A stretch of DNA of 64,000 nt from JBEKCP01 sp049509515. Its GTDB lineage: Bacteria; Planctomycetota; Planctomycetia; Pirellulales; Thermoguttaceae. This document shows positions 41,294 through 49,177 of the stretch, piece after piece. The notes beneath the pieces were generated by a model that did not search any database, was not told the origin of the DNA, and saw only the letters and a list, made by a program, of their open reading frames with translations. Where the stretch lies: contig JBEKZV010000022.1 in the NCBI GenBank assembly GCA_049509515.1, positions 1 through 64,000 of the forward strand, in the 5' to 3' direction. Positions within the stretch are counted from its first letter, which is position 1. The number at the start of each line of letters is the position of its first letter. The position numbers and the translations under genes are program-made.

Positions 41294-43549
41294 ATGAACA
41301 CCACGACCCCGCTACGCCGACCGCGGCACGCAGGCAGAATCCTCTTGGGGATGGCGGCGCAGCCGGTGCTCGCGTTCCTCCGCAAATCCGGCCGCCGGCG
41401 GCAGGACTTGCCGGCCCCAAGGCCGGGGCGGCGGTCGCCGGCCGTCAAGGCGCCGCCGGGAGTCGCGATTCTCGCGGCCTGGCTGGCCCTGGCCGGACAG
41501 GCGCGGGCGGCCGACCTTTTCGTGTCGCTGCAAGGTAACGACGCATGGTCGGGCCGGCTGGCCGAACCCAATACGACCAAGACGGACGGCCCGCTGGCCA
41601 CGATCGAGCATGCCCAACAACTCGTTCGCCGGTTGAAAGAACGCGGCGGCCGCACGACGCCGATCGTCGTCGGCATTCGCGGCGGAAGCTACTTCCTCGC
41701 CGCGCCGATCCGCTTCGGCCCCGAGGATTCGGGCACGGCCCAAGCCCCCATCGTCTACGAGGGCTACGGCCAGGAGCGGCCGGTACTCAGCGGCGGCGAG
41801 AAACTGGACGGCTGGCAGGTCGCTCCCGACGGTCGCTGGCACAAGACGCTCGACGAGGTCAAGCGCGGGAAATGGTCGTTCGCCCAACTGTTCGTCAGCG
41901 ATCAGCGGCGGTTCCGGCCTCGCTGGCCCCGGCACGGCTACTCCAAGATCGACCGCGAGCTGCCGCCCGTCGAGAAGAACGGGCGCAAGTGGCACGATCG
42001 GTTCGGCTACGCGGGCGACGACCTGCGGAGCGACTGGACCAACCGCGGCGACCTGGAGGTCCAGGTGTTTCGCGGATGGACGGCCATGCGGTTCGGCATC
42101 GAATCGATCGACCCGGCCCAGCACGTCGTCGTGCTCGCCCGGGTGACGCAGATGGCCGATGACCCCGGGGTCTTTCCCAAGGGCGAGCGGCTGCTCGTCG
42201 ATAACGTGTGCGAAGCGCTCGGCGAGCCGGGCAGTTGGTATCTCGACCGTCCTCGCGGCGAGTTGACCTACGTGCCGATGCCGGGCGAGCGGCCTGAAGC
42301 GAGCGTGGTCATCGCGCCGCGGCTGGAGCGGTTGCTGGTTTTCCAGGGCGACCCGGCCGCCCGCCGCTGGGTCGAGCACCTCCGGTTTCGCGGCCTGACG
42401 CTGGCCCATTCCAATTGGACCATGCCGCCGTTGGGCCAGACGTTCGGCCAATCGGAGGCGAACCTGGACGGCGCGGTTTCGGCCGTCGGGGCGCGGAGCC
42501 TGGTGATCGAGGGCTGCGCCGTGCGGCACGCCGGCACCTACGCAATGGCCTTCGGGGCCGGGTGCCGCGACAACCGGGTCGAGAACTGCGAGCTGGTGGA
42601 CCTGGGCGGCGGGGGCATCAAAGTCGGCCACGCCGCCGGCGCGCCCTTGTTCGGCTGGGTCACCGAGAACGATCCGGAAAAGGTCCCTTCGCACCACACG
42701 CTGCGGCAGTGCCTGATCGCCCACGGCGGCCGGGTACACGCGGCGGCGGCCGGCGTGTGGATCGCCCATGCCCACGACAACGTCGTCGAGCACAACGACA
42801 TCTTCGACTTCTACCAGATCGGCGTCTCCGCCGGCTGGACCTGGGGCTACGGGCCCAGCCAGACCCATCACAACGACGTCGGCTTCAATCACATCCACAC
42901 CATCGGCCAGAACGTGCTCTCGGACATGGCCGCCGTCTACACCTTGGGCGTCTCGCCGGGCACGCGGGTCCACGACAACGTGTGCCACGACGTCAAGGCG
43001 CACGATTACGGCGGTTACGGGCTGTACACCGACGAGGGTTCCAGCGGCATCGTGATGGAGAACAACCTCGTGTACCGGGCCCGCTCGGGCGGCTTCCACC
43101 AGCACTACGGCAAGGAGAACCGCATTCAGAACAACATCTTCGCCTTCGGCGACGAGGCCCAGTTGCAGCGGACCAGGCCGGAGCCGCACACGTCGTTCTT
43201 CATCGAGCGGAACATCGTGTACTGGGACAACGCGAATCTCGTCCTGGGCAACAACTGGTGGGACAACCACTACAAGCTCGACTACAACGTCTATTGGAAC
43301 CGCGGCAAGCCGATCCGCTTCTTCGCCGACTTGAACTTCCAGCAGTGGCAGCAGAAGTTCGGCCAGGACCGGCACTCGATCGTGGCCGACCCGCTGCTGG
43401 TCGCCCCGGAGAAGGATGACTTCCGGCTCAAGGAGAACTCGCCGGCCTTGAAGCTGGGATTCAAGCCCTTCGACTATTCGAAGGCCGGCCGGACCGCTCC
43501 GCCCGTATTGACCCGCGACCTGCCGTCCGTGCCGAAGGCGTTCGAGTGA
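41294..43549 (+). CDS. Secreted right-handed beta-helix protein, GH141-like
   Basis: Exported protein of 751 residues. AGGAG lies six bases before the ATG at 41294, yet the hydrophobic export segment (GVAILAAWLALAGQARAADL) comes only at residues ~56-75, so the signal has a long basic n-region. The mature protein opens DLFVSLQGNDAWSGRLAEPN, followed by GPLATIEHAQQLVRRLKERG, a pattern of GH141-like and related beta-helix enzymes. Rungs rich in Asn and His (HNDVGFNHIHTIGQNVLSDM) cover ~370-690. GH141 members are alpha-fucosidases or xylanases; substrate here unknown. The gene is preceded by a 0.9-kb gap and followed by a convergent DksA-like gene. Confidence 0.8.
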   Translation: MNTTTPLRRPRHAGRILLGMAAQPVLAFLRKSGRRRQDLPAPRPGRRSPAVKAPPGVAILAAWLALAGQARAADLFVSLQGNDAWSGRLAEPNTTKTDGPLATIEHAQQLVRRLKERGGRTTPIVVGIRGGSYFLAAPIRFGPEDSGTAQAPIVYEGYGQERPVLSGGEKLDGWQVAPDGRWHKTLDEVKRGKWSFAQLFVSDQRRFRPRWPRHGYSKIDRELPPVEKNGRKWHDRFGYAGDDLRSDWTNRGDLEVQVFRGWTAMRFGIESIDPAQHVVVLARVTQMADDPGVFPKGERLLVDNVCEALGEPGSWYLDRPRGELTYVPMPGERPEASVVIAPRLERLLVFQGDPAARRWVEHLRFRGLTLAHSNWTMPPLGQTFGQSEANLDGAVSAVGARSLVIEGCAVRHAGTYAMAFGAGCRDNRVENCELVDLGGGGIKVGHAAGAPLFGWVTENDPEKVPSHHTLRQCLIAHGGRVHAAAAGVWIAHAHDNVVEHNDIFDFYQIGVSAGWTWGYGPSQTHHNDVGFNHIHTIGQNVLSDMAAVYTLGVSPGTRVHDNVCHDVKAHDYGGYGLYTDEGSSGIVMENNLVYRARSGGFHQHYGKENRIQNNIFAFGDEAQLQRTRPEPHTSFFIERNIVYWDNANLVLGNNWWDNHYKLDYNVYWNRGKPIRFFADLNFQQWQQKFGQDRHSIVADPLLVAPEKDDFRLKENSPALKLGFKPFDYSKAGRTAPPVLTRDLPSVPKAFE

Positions 43550-43696
43550 CGAAGCGAGAATCGACACGCGGGGCCCGCAAGAGCCAAGGGCCGGTCCGGC
43601 CGACCGCGGCCGCGACGGTCGGGCGGTCTTCGATTGGCTGCGGGCCGGCGCTCCGCCCGGCGGCCGCCTGATGCCGTACGGTCACCCGCTCCCGGT

Positions 43697-44065
43697 TCAA
43701 GGCCCGCGGCCTTCTTCCCGCTGCGAAGCGCAGCGGAAGCACTGTGCGGCATAGGGGATGGCGTCCAGGCGGGACTTGGGGATCTTGCCGCCGCACGTCT
43801 CGCAGCGGCCATAGCTGCCGTCTTCGATCCGCGCGATTGCCGCTTCAATCTGGGCGAGAGCGTCATTCTCGCTCCCCAGCAAACTCAGCGTGAGCTCCTG
43901 ATCGCTGTTGTCACTGCCAAGCTCCGCCATGCTGGTCGGCATGCTGGTGGTCTTGCTGCGGTCCTTGTTCAGGGCGTTGTCTTCCATCTGGGTCGTGTCG
44001 CCCCGCAGTCTTGCCCGCAGAGCCAGGAGTCTTTCCCGATGAAGCGTCGCGTCGGTGTTCGTCAT
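43697..44065 (-). CDS. DksA/TraR-type zinc-finger protein
   Basis: Protein of 122 residues: N-terminal helical hairpin (residues ~8-80) and a C4 zinc finger with Cys88, Cys91, Cys109 and Cys112 (RCETCGGKIPKSRLDAIPYA, then AQCFRC). DksA-like proteins bind RNA polymerase through the secondary channel and tune transcription with ppGpp; TraR-like members act without it. The acidic tip normally holding DxxDA is here DNSDQELTL, so activity at the polymerase cannot be taken for granted. The ATG at 44065 starts the helix; the in-frame start at 44089 is a possible extension. It is convergent with the beta-helix gene. Confidence 0.88.
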   Translation of the reverse strand: MTNTDATLHRERLLALRARLRGDTTQMEDNALNKDRSKTTSMPTSMAELGSDNSDQELTLSLLGSENDALAQIEAAIARIEDGSYGRCETCGGKIPKSRLDAIPYAAQCFRCASQREEGRGP

Positions 44066-44175
44066 GTCACGCAGCCTGCAAGAGAGCACGATATCGCGGG
44101 AGTTCCGTCAGCCGATCCTCGCGAGCCCCGGGACAGGCCGGGCACGGCGGCGGACGGCAAGTTCAGGCATGAAGC

Positions 44176-44496
44176 TCAGGCACGAGAGCCCGACTTGGTC
44201 ATCGGTGGATTGCTGTCGAGAATCTCGCCCTGGTCCGAGACCGTCAAATAGTAGGACAACCCGATGCGGGGACCGCTCGTTACGGCGACATTCTTGTCCG
44301 CTTCAGGCTGCTCCCAAATGTTCACCCGGTACTTGCCGTTGTGGTGCCGGGACACCTCCACGCGGTCCAGGCGGGGCGGCTTGCCGATCCTCGCCAGTAC
44401 CTGGGACTTGATCTTCTCGGTGTGGTTCGGTTGCTCGACTTGTGCCACGGCCGCCGCTGCGCCTTTGCTGGTGGGGGTGTTTTCGGCCTTTTCCAT
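44176..44496 (-). CDS. Small protein of unknown function, 106 aa
   Basis: Protein of 106 residues: flexible Ala-rich N terminus, then a compact alpha/beta segment (HTEKIKSQVLARIGKPPRLD, RVEVSRHHNGKYRVNIWEQP) and LSYYLTVSDQGEILDSNPPM. GAGG lies five bases before the ATG at 44496. I do not recognise a family. It lies 110 bp upstream of the DksA-like gene on the same strand and could be co-transcribed. No export signal. The alternating strands resemble small ribosome- or DNA-associated folds, but this is only an impression. Confidence 0.65.
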   Translation of the reverse strand: MEKAENTPTSKGAAAAVAQVEQPNHTEKIKSQVLARIGKPPRLDRVEVSRHHNGKYRVNIWEQPEADKNVAVTSGPRIGLSYYLTVSDQGEILDSNPPMTKSGSRA

Positions 44497-44743
44497 TTTT
44501 TCCTCTGTCAGCAGGGTGATACAGCGCATTATACCAGATGCCTGCCCGGTGCGGTAGTGTAGTCCCCCACGGCAATTCGCAACGATGCGAGAAGCCTTCG
44601 GATGGGAGGCGCCGGGCGGAGAATCATGCCGCCGGCAGATCGAAGGCGAGGCGTCAAGCAAGATAGAGGACCGGACCCGGCATGCCGCCAAGATCAACTG
44701 TCCGCGAGCGTCGGGAACAAGCCCGGCCCCGCCGTACCCCGAC

Positions 44744-44782
44744 AAAAACCGCCCTGAACGAAGAACCGCACGGTCAGGGCGG
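44744..44782 (-). terminator. Rho-independent terminator
   Basis: On the minus strand CCGCCCTGA and TCAGGGCGG form a 9-bp GC-rich stem (44782-44749) around a 16-base loop, followed directly by TTTTTG. It ends a minus-strand transcript coming from the direction of 45062; no protein gene with support lies there. Confidence 0.75.
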
Positions 44783-45028
44783 AAAATGGCTCATGCCCTC
44801 AGGCACGACAAGCCCGCTTCACCTTGGTCAAGCGGGTGCTGTTCGATCTCAGGTTGTGTTGGTAGCCTCGCCCCGGAAGGTGTGAGATGCCCGAAGCGAG
44901 CATAAGCTGCTTGGTTCGACTGTCCACCCCCTTTCGTTGAGGTAACGTTTCCAGACCGGTCTCCAATGGGAAGAATACGCAAGGACCAGGACCCGGGCAA
45001 CCGCGATAACCTCAAACAGCAAGATAAA

Positions 45029-45062
45029 GCCCGCTTGCCTACCACACGGTAGGCAAGCGGGC
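45029..45062 (-). other. Perfect 15-bp hairpin
   Basis: GCCCGCTTGCCTACC and GGTAGGCAAGCGGGC pair perfectly around a 4-base loop. On the minus strand it is followed by TTTATCTTG, so it could also terminate transcription. The 134 bases between it and the MITE at 45197 show no gene. Confidence 0.7.
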
Positions 45063-45196
45063 TGGAGAACTGACACACTCACTGGATTGTAGCGCCACCG
45101 GCGGGCGAGGCAAGTGGCAATAGCGGCGCTGGCGAATTTCCGGAGCAGCTACATCCGGGGGGGGGTGGAGAGCGGAATTCCGGCCCCAACGGGCTG

Positions 45197-45362
45197 AGAA
45201 ACCATCTCAAAAGCTCCCCTCTCCCTTTGGGAGAGGGGTCGGGGGTGAGGGCATTGTGGGCCGCATCGCGAGAATCGACTGCTCTCTCGCCGCGTGCCCT
45301 CACCCTAACCCTCTCCCGGAGGGAGAGGGGACCGGGCGATATGCTCTCTTGAGATGGTTTCT
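45197..45362. mobile_element. 166-bp MITE-like palindromic element
   Basis: Perfect 14-bp terminal inverted repeats AGAAACCATCTCAA / TTGAGATGGTTTCT enclose the widespread palindromic body CCCTCTCCCTTTGGGAGAGG ... CCCTCACCCTAACCCTCTCC. Only one copy is in the window. The size and ends suit a non-autonomous transposable element. Confidence 0.75.
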
Positions 45363-45670
45363 AAACGGGAGGCGGAGGAACGCCAAAGCAGCCTTGCGGA
45401 CCGGTTCTGCTTCGCCGAGCCGGACGAGAGCGCCCCGGGACAGCGGGTCTCGAGCGCGGCCATTGACGTCCGGCCGGTGCTGGGGGATATTGACGTGGCC
45501 GGCGAGGCCGGCGGGTGCGGGCGGCCCCTCCTGCGTTGCGTCGGACCGCTCCGGCCGGCCGCCGCGCCGACGCCGGAGTTTGCGCCGCGTGCCAGGCCGG
45601 CCGCCGGTCTGCGACGCCGCCCTGTTCCAGTCCCACCGCGCGCCCTGCGAGCTTTATTGGGAGGTGCCAC
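45363..45670. other. Gap without recognisable gene
   Basis: Between the MITE and the GH27 start I see only open frames without domain or ribosome-site support. The GH27 promoter must lie here or inside the MITE. Confidence 0.5.
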
Positions 45671-47191
45671 ATGCGTATGTCCGCGAAACTGTTGTCCTGG
45701 TCGTTCTTCCCGGTGGTCCTGCTGGCCGGCGGCAGCGCCTGGGCGCTGGAAAACGGCCTGGCCCGCACGCCGCCCATGGGCTGGAACAGTTGGAACCGCT
45801 TCGGCGGCGGGATCGACGAAAAGCTGATCCGCGAGACCATCGACGCCGCGGCCGAAAACGGCCTGCGGGACGCCGGCTACGTCAACATCAACATCGACGA
45901 CTGCTGGTCGCGCCGCGACGAGAAGGACCGGTCGGGCGCGGTGGTCCGGCCGGGCCGCGACGAGAAAGGCGACCTCGTGCCCGATCCCAAAAGGTTCCCC
46001 GGCGGCATCAAGGCCCTGGCCGACTACGCCCACTCGAAGGGCATGAGGCTGGGGATCTACTCCGATGCCGGCACGCTGACCTGTGCGGGGTATCCCGGCT
46101 CCGCCGGCCACGAAGTGCGGGACGCCCGCCTGTGGGCCTCCTGGGGCATCGACTACCTGAAGTACGACTGGTGCAACACGACGGGGCAGACGCAGCAGGA
46201 GGCGTATCGGAAGATGAGCGATGCCCTGAAGGCCTGCGGCCGGCCCATCGTTTTCAGCCTCTGCGAATGGGGCGGCAGCAGGCCCTGGACTTGGGCCGGA
46301 CCCGTCGGAAACCTCTGGCGGACCACCGGCGACATTGGCCCCAACTGGGACAGCATCCTGGGCATCCTCGACCAGCAAGTGGGACTGGAGTTCTACGCCG
46401 GGCCGGGACACTGGAACGATCCCGACATGCTCGAAGTCGGCAACGGCCGCCTGACGCTCGACGAGAACCGGGCCCATTTCAGCCTGTGGTGCATCCTCGC
46501 CGCCCCGCTCCTGGCCGGAAACGACCTGCGGAAAATGGACAAGGGCGTCCTGGCGATCATCACCAACAAGGAGGTGATCGCCGTAAACCAGGACCGGCTG
46601 GGCATCCAGGGCGCCAAGGTCTGGCAGAGAGGCAACCGCGAAGTCTGGGCCAAGCCGCTGGCCGGCGGCAGCCAGGCCGTCGCGCTGTTGAACCGCGGCA
46701 CCGAGCCGGCCGAGATCGTAGTCCCATGGTCCGACCTCGCCTGGCCCGCCGCCACGACCGCCGGCGTCCGCGACCTGTGGGCGGGCAAGGACCTCGGACT
46801 GGCCCAGGAGCGATTCGCCGCCCGGGTGCCGCCGCACGCCGTGGTGATGATCCGCGCTACGCCCCGGGTGGTTCCCCCAGCCAATCTCCCCCCTGCCGTG
46901 AAGCTCATCGTCAACCGCGGCGAGCCGCGGCCCGTCTACACGCTGGGCAAACCCGGCGTGATCGTCCGCGCCCTGCCCTATGCTCCCGATGGCCGGGTCG
47001 TCAAGGTCGAGATCCTCGCGGGCAACGAGGTGCTCAAGACCTTCGCGGGCGGACCGTATACGGTGGCGGTCGGCAAGGCGGGCACGTGGACCTACACGGC
47101 CAAGGCCACCGACGACAAGGGGGTTTCGGCCGGCAGCCAGCCCTTGGTCGTCAAGGTCGAGCAGGGCGACACCGCGCCTCGCAAGAGATAG
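45671..47191 (+). CDS. Secreted GH27 alpha-galactosidase
   Basis: Exported glycoside hydrolase of 506 residues that releases terminal alpha-galactose (some members act on N-acetylgalactosamine). Signal peptide (LLSWSFFPVVLLAGGSAWAL), then the GH27 opening RTPPMGWNSWNRFGGGIDEK. The nucleophile is Asp166 in YLKYDWCN and the acid/base is Asp221 in WRTTGDI. Residues ~310-400 form the C-terminal beta domain, and ~415-500 resemble an added Ig-like module. GGAGGT lies five to six bases before the ATG at 45671. It is the clearest hydrolase in the window; no galactose transport or metabolism genes are next to it. Confidence 0.95.
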   Translation: MRMSAKLLSWSFFPVVLLAGGSAWALENGLARTPPMGWNSWNRFGGGIDEKLIRETIDAAAENGLRDAGYVNINIDDCWSRRDEKDRSGAVVRPGRDEKGDLVPDPKRFPGGIKALADYAHSKGMRLGIYSDAGTLTCAGYPGSAGHEVRDARLWASWGIDYLKYDWCNTTGQTQQEAYRKMSDALKACGRPIVFSLCEWGGSRPWTWAGPVGNLWRTTGDIGPNWDSILGILDQQVGLEFYAGPGHWNDPDMLEVGNGRLTLDENRAHFSLWCILAAPLLAGNDLRKMDKGVLAIITNKEVIAVNQDRLGIQGAKVWQRGNREVWAKPLAGGSQAVALLNRGTEPAEIVVPWSDLAWPAATTAGVRDLWAGKDLGLAQERFAARVPPHAVVMIRATPRVVPPANLPPAVKLIVNRGEPRPVYTLGKPGVIVRALPYAPDGRVVKVEILAGNEVLKTFAGGPYTVAVGKAGTWTYTAKATDDKGVSAGSQPLVVKVEQGDTAPRKR

Positions 47192-47283
47192 GGCAAGCCG
47201 AGGCCCGCTGGACGGTCTTGCAACGCCGCCTTGCAGTTCATAGCTGGGCGTGAAAAGGGGACATCAGCGTGAAAAGGAGCGTG

Positions 47284-47337
47284 AAAAGGGGATCACTGAT
47301 TGCCCTTATCCACCTTGCCATTCAGTGATCCCCTTTT
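47284..47337. repeat. REP-like palindrome, AAAAGGGGATCACTGA type
   Basis: Perfect 16-bp arms (47284-47299 and 47322-47337) around a 22-base loop. Just upstream, the start of the arm appears as three nearly direct repeats of GCGTGAAAAGG at 47248, 47267 and 47279. It lies 64 bp before the flavoprotein start. Confidence 0.9.
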
Positions 47338-47400
47338 TCGGCCCCCTGAGAACATCTGGGTTGCTTTGAGGTCGTGAGCAGAAGTGGAGATGAGGTTGCC

Positions 47401-48204
47401 ATGCTCGTGTGTGCCATCAACGGGAGTCTGCGAGGTTCCCACGGGGCCACCCATAAAATCCTGCAAAGCTTTGGGAAGGGTGTCGAACGGGCAGGTGGAA
47501 GCTGGGACTTGGTGCAACTGGCGGAACTCAAGATCGAAGGGTGCCGTGCCTGCAATCGGTGCCAGACGACGCACACCTTCAAGTGTATCTTCGATTCGCA
47601 TGATGATACGGCTCGGGTCCACGAGCAGATGGTGCAAGCCGATACCGTGGTTTACGCATCGCCGGTCTACGTGTTCGGGATGTCGAGTCTTCTCAAACGG
47701 CTCATCGAACGATTCCACTGCCGGGCTCCCATCGAGAGCATCATCTTGACCCAATCCGGCCTGTTCTTTCACGCCACCGACCGCTTGCTCACGGGCAAAC
47801 GCTTCGTCTCTCTGGTCGTGTGCGATAACATAGAGAACTTGACCGTGCGAAATACGGCAGATTACTTCCGCATCTTCGCTCGTTTCATGGATGCACCACA
47901 GGTGGGACATGTCGAGCGTCGGAGTGCTGCTGCGTGGCTGGCCGCCTTGGCAGGAGTTGACGAAACGGAACGAGAGCGGGCAAAGCGAGTCCTGACCGCA
48001 TTTGAACGAGCGGGAGAGGAACTGGTCACCAAGGGTTGCATCTCCCCAAAGACGAAACGTGTAGCCGAGCAGCCTTTTGTGCGCGTTCCTCTTCTGGTCC
48101 GCTTGGCCCGCCACATTCCATTGTTTCGAGGGACCATCGAGGCAGAGGTTCGCAAGCGTGCGGGCGTCGTGCTGGGGCGCGAGGGGCAGCCAAACAATGA
48201 ATGA
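47401..48204 (+). CDS. Flavodoxin-fold NAD(P)H-dependent oxidoreductase / iron-sulfur flavoprotein-like
   Basis: Protein of 267 residues. The start MLVCAINGSLRGSHGATHKI is the phosphate-binding loop of FMN reductase-like flavodoxin folds, followed by the Cys motif GCRACNRCQ (residues ~50-58), ADTVVYASPVYVFGMSSLLK for the flavin loop, and a C-terminal helical part (~170-267). The Cys cluster suggests an iron-sulfur flavoprotein. GAGG lies five bases before the ATG at 47401; an upstream GTG at 47374 is possible. Codon use is less GC-biased than in neighbours, and palindromes flank it on both sides (47284-47337, 48267-48357), so recent acquisition is likely. Confidence 0.82.
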   Translation: MLVCAINGSLRGSHGATHKILQSFGKGVERAGGSWDLVQLAELKIEGCRACNRCQTTHTFKCIFDSHDDTARVHEQMVQADTVVYASPVYVFGMSSLLKRLIERFHCRAPIESIILTQSGLFFHATDRLLTGKRFVSLVVCDNIENLTVRNTADYFRIFARFMDAPQVGHVERRSAAAWLAALAGVDETERERAKRVLTAFERAGEELVTKGCISPKTKRVAEQPFVRVPLLVRLARHIPLFRGTIEAEVRKRAGVVLGREGQPNNE

Positions 48205-48266
48205 TTTGCGGAGTTCCGACGGAGTTCAGAGTCTATGAAAGAGCGGTCCTTCCCGTTCCGGGCAGA

Positions 48267-48357
48267 GAGAAAAGGGGATAAGTCCAATTATTGGCACAGC
48301 CTTCGACGCCGCGGGAGACGAAGGAAACAGTGGTAATTGGACTTATCCCCTTTTCTC
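48267..48357. repeat. REP-like palindrome, GAGAAAAGGGGATAAGTCC type
   Basis: Perfect 24-bp arms at 48267-48290 and 48334-48357 around a 43-base loop. It shares AAAAGGGGAT with the palindrome at 47284-47337 and lies just before the transposase remnant at 48371. Confidence 0.92.
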
Positions 48358-48370
48358 CCCCCTTTTCTCC

Positions 48371-48511
48371 CCCGGGCGAACGGGCCGGCCGCTGGGGAGT
48401 TCGGCGTTCTTGGATCGTTTGGAACGTCTTGCTGGCCGCGTCTTGAAGCCGCAGAAGCCTGGCCCCAAGCCAAAACCACGCAAGCCGCGAAGAAGAAAAG
48501 GCACGAATTAA
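48371..48511 (+). pseudogene. 3' remnant of an IS200-like/REP-associated (Y1) transposase
   Basis: The frame ending at the TAA 48509-48511 reads RTGRPLGSSAFLDRLERLAG, then RVLKPQKPGPKPK and a basic tail. This is the characteristic end of REP-associated tyrosine transposases in planctomycetes and other bacteria. No start and no HUH or catalytic Tyr region are present, so it is a truncated relic. It directly follows a REP-like palindrome, the expected substrate type of such enzymes. Confidence 0.7.
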
Positions 48512-48534
48512 ATAGTGTGTCCCTGGAACCCCCA

Positions 48535-48876
48535 TCATGTTGATACGGCGGCAGCCGATGCAGCGGTCGCCCCGGCGGCGGCTGCCTCCTCTTCGGCGGC
48601 ATCGAGGAGCGGCTGAACACAGCCGCGAACGCTGGCCAGCGAAGCGACACCCGTGCCAAAGCCGGGAAGTTCGTTGAACCAGAGCTGGCTTCCAGTCGCC
48701 GGATCAAGGCAGTACATGTAGCCCACGACGGACACAATCAGACGATCACCATCGAGGAGCAATGTGACATATCCTGAACCCTTTGGGCTTTTCCACTGCC
48801 AAACCAGTTCTCCGGAGTCGCGGTGCAGAGCGACGACCTGTGAATGGAAACCGACGAAGATCAATTCGTTCATCAT
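48535..48876 (-). CDS. Short PQQ-like beta-propeller repeat protein
   Basis: Protein of 113 residues with PQQ-like blade pattern (NELIFVGFHSQVVALHRDSG, ELVWQWKS, then YCLDPATGSQLWFNELPG) and an Ala-rich, low-complexity C terminus. Only about two blades are present, so it cannot form a propeller alone; it may be a truncated gene or an oligomer. GAGGAG lies five bases before the ATG at 48876. No signal peptide. PQQ binding is not implied. It resembles short planctomycete proteins that bear isolated propeller repeats. Confidence 0.72.
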   Translation of the reverse strand: MMNELIFVGFHSQVVALHRDSGELVWQWKSPKGSGYVTLLLDGDRLIVSVVGYMYCLDPATGSQLWFNELPGFGTGVASLASVRGCVQPLLDAAEEEAAAAGATAASAAAVST

Positions 48877-49059
48877 GTTAGCTCCTCAACGGAATGGTGT
48901 GTCATGGCCAAGGCGGATTCGGCCCACGCACCCGCCGCAGCAATTCGTCGACGCGGCCCTTGCGATTCGTCAGTTTCTCGGCGGCGGGCGGAGTTCCGGG
49001 GCCACATAACTTAATTCGCGCGCTGTTTGGGTTTCGGGCCGCGTTGCTGCAGTCTTAGG

Positions 49060-49161
49060 GCACACCCCGCCATTTTTCGGGCGAATTCTTGTGGTGGGGC
49101 TCGCCGACCATGCCGACCATGCTCCGCATGGTGCCCGACGGTGCCCGTCGACCCACCCTAC
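49060..49161. mobile_element. MITE copy B, decayed left end
   Basis: The right end GTCGACCCACCCTAC (49147-49161) and the body GGTGGGGCTCGCCGACC match copies A and C; the left terminal repeat is degenerate. The small hairpin in the right arm is enlarged by symmetrical duplications (GACCATGCCGACCATG ... GTGCCCGACGGTGCCC). It lies in the 301-bp gap 48877-49177 between the propeller and Kelch genes, which shows no gene. Confidence 0.8.
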
Positions 49162-49177
49162 CTATCCGCGGCGGAGG

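Larger units (their letters stand above)
44744..45062 (-). ncRNA. Candidate structured small RNA
   Basis: This stretch lies in the 1.2-kb gap between the 106-aa gene and the GH27 gene, lacks the strong third-position GC bias of real genes here, and contains three stem-loops on the minus strand: a perfect 15-bp stem (45029-45062), a 7-bp stem (44813-44836) and an intrinsic terminator (44744-44782). A 77-codon frame inside it has poor codon bias and no ribosome site. No match to tmRNA, RNase P, 6S or SRP RNA signatures was recognised. Type and boundaries are inferred. Confidence 0.3.

Noticed and set aside
41312..43567. Full-length antisense frame opposite the beta-helix gene
   Set aside because: Same length as the real gene because of GC-rich codon bias; no export signal or domains.
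44915..44935. GGTTCGACTGTCC resembling a tRNA/tmRNA T-loop
   Set aside because: No acceptor, D or anticodon arms could be built around it.
44849..45082. 77-codon minus-strand frame in the candidate RNA region
   Set aside because: Weak third-position GC bias, no ribosome site, no recognised family.
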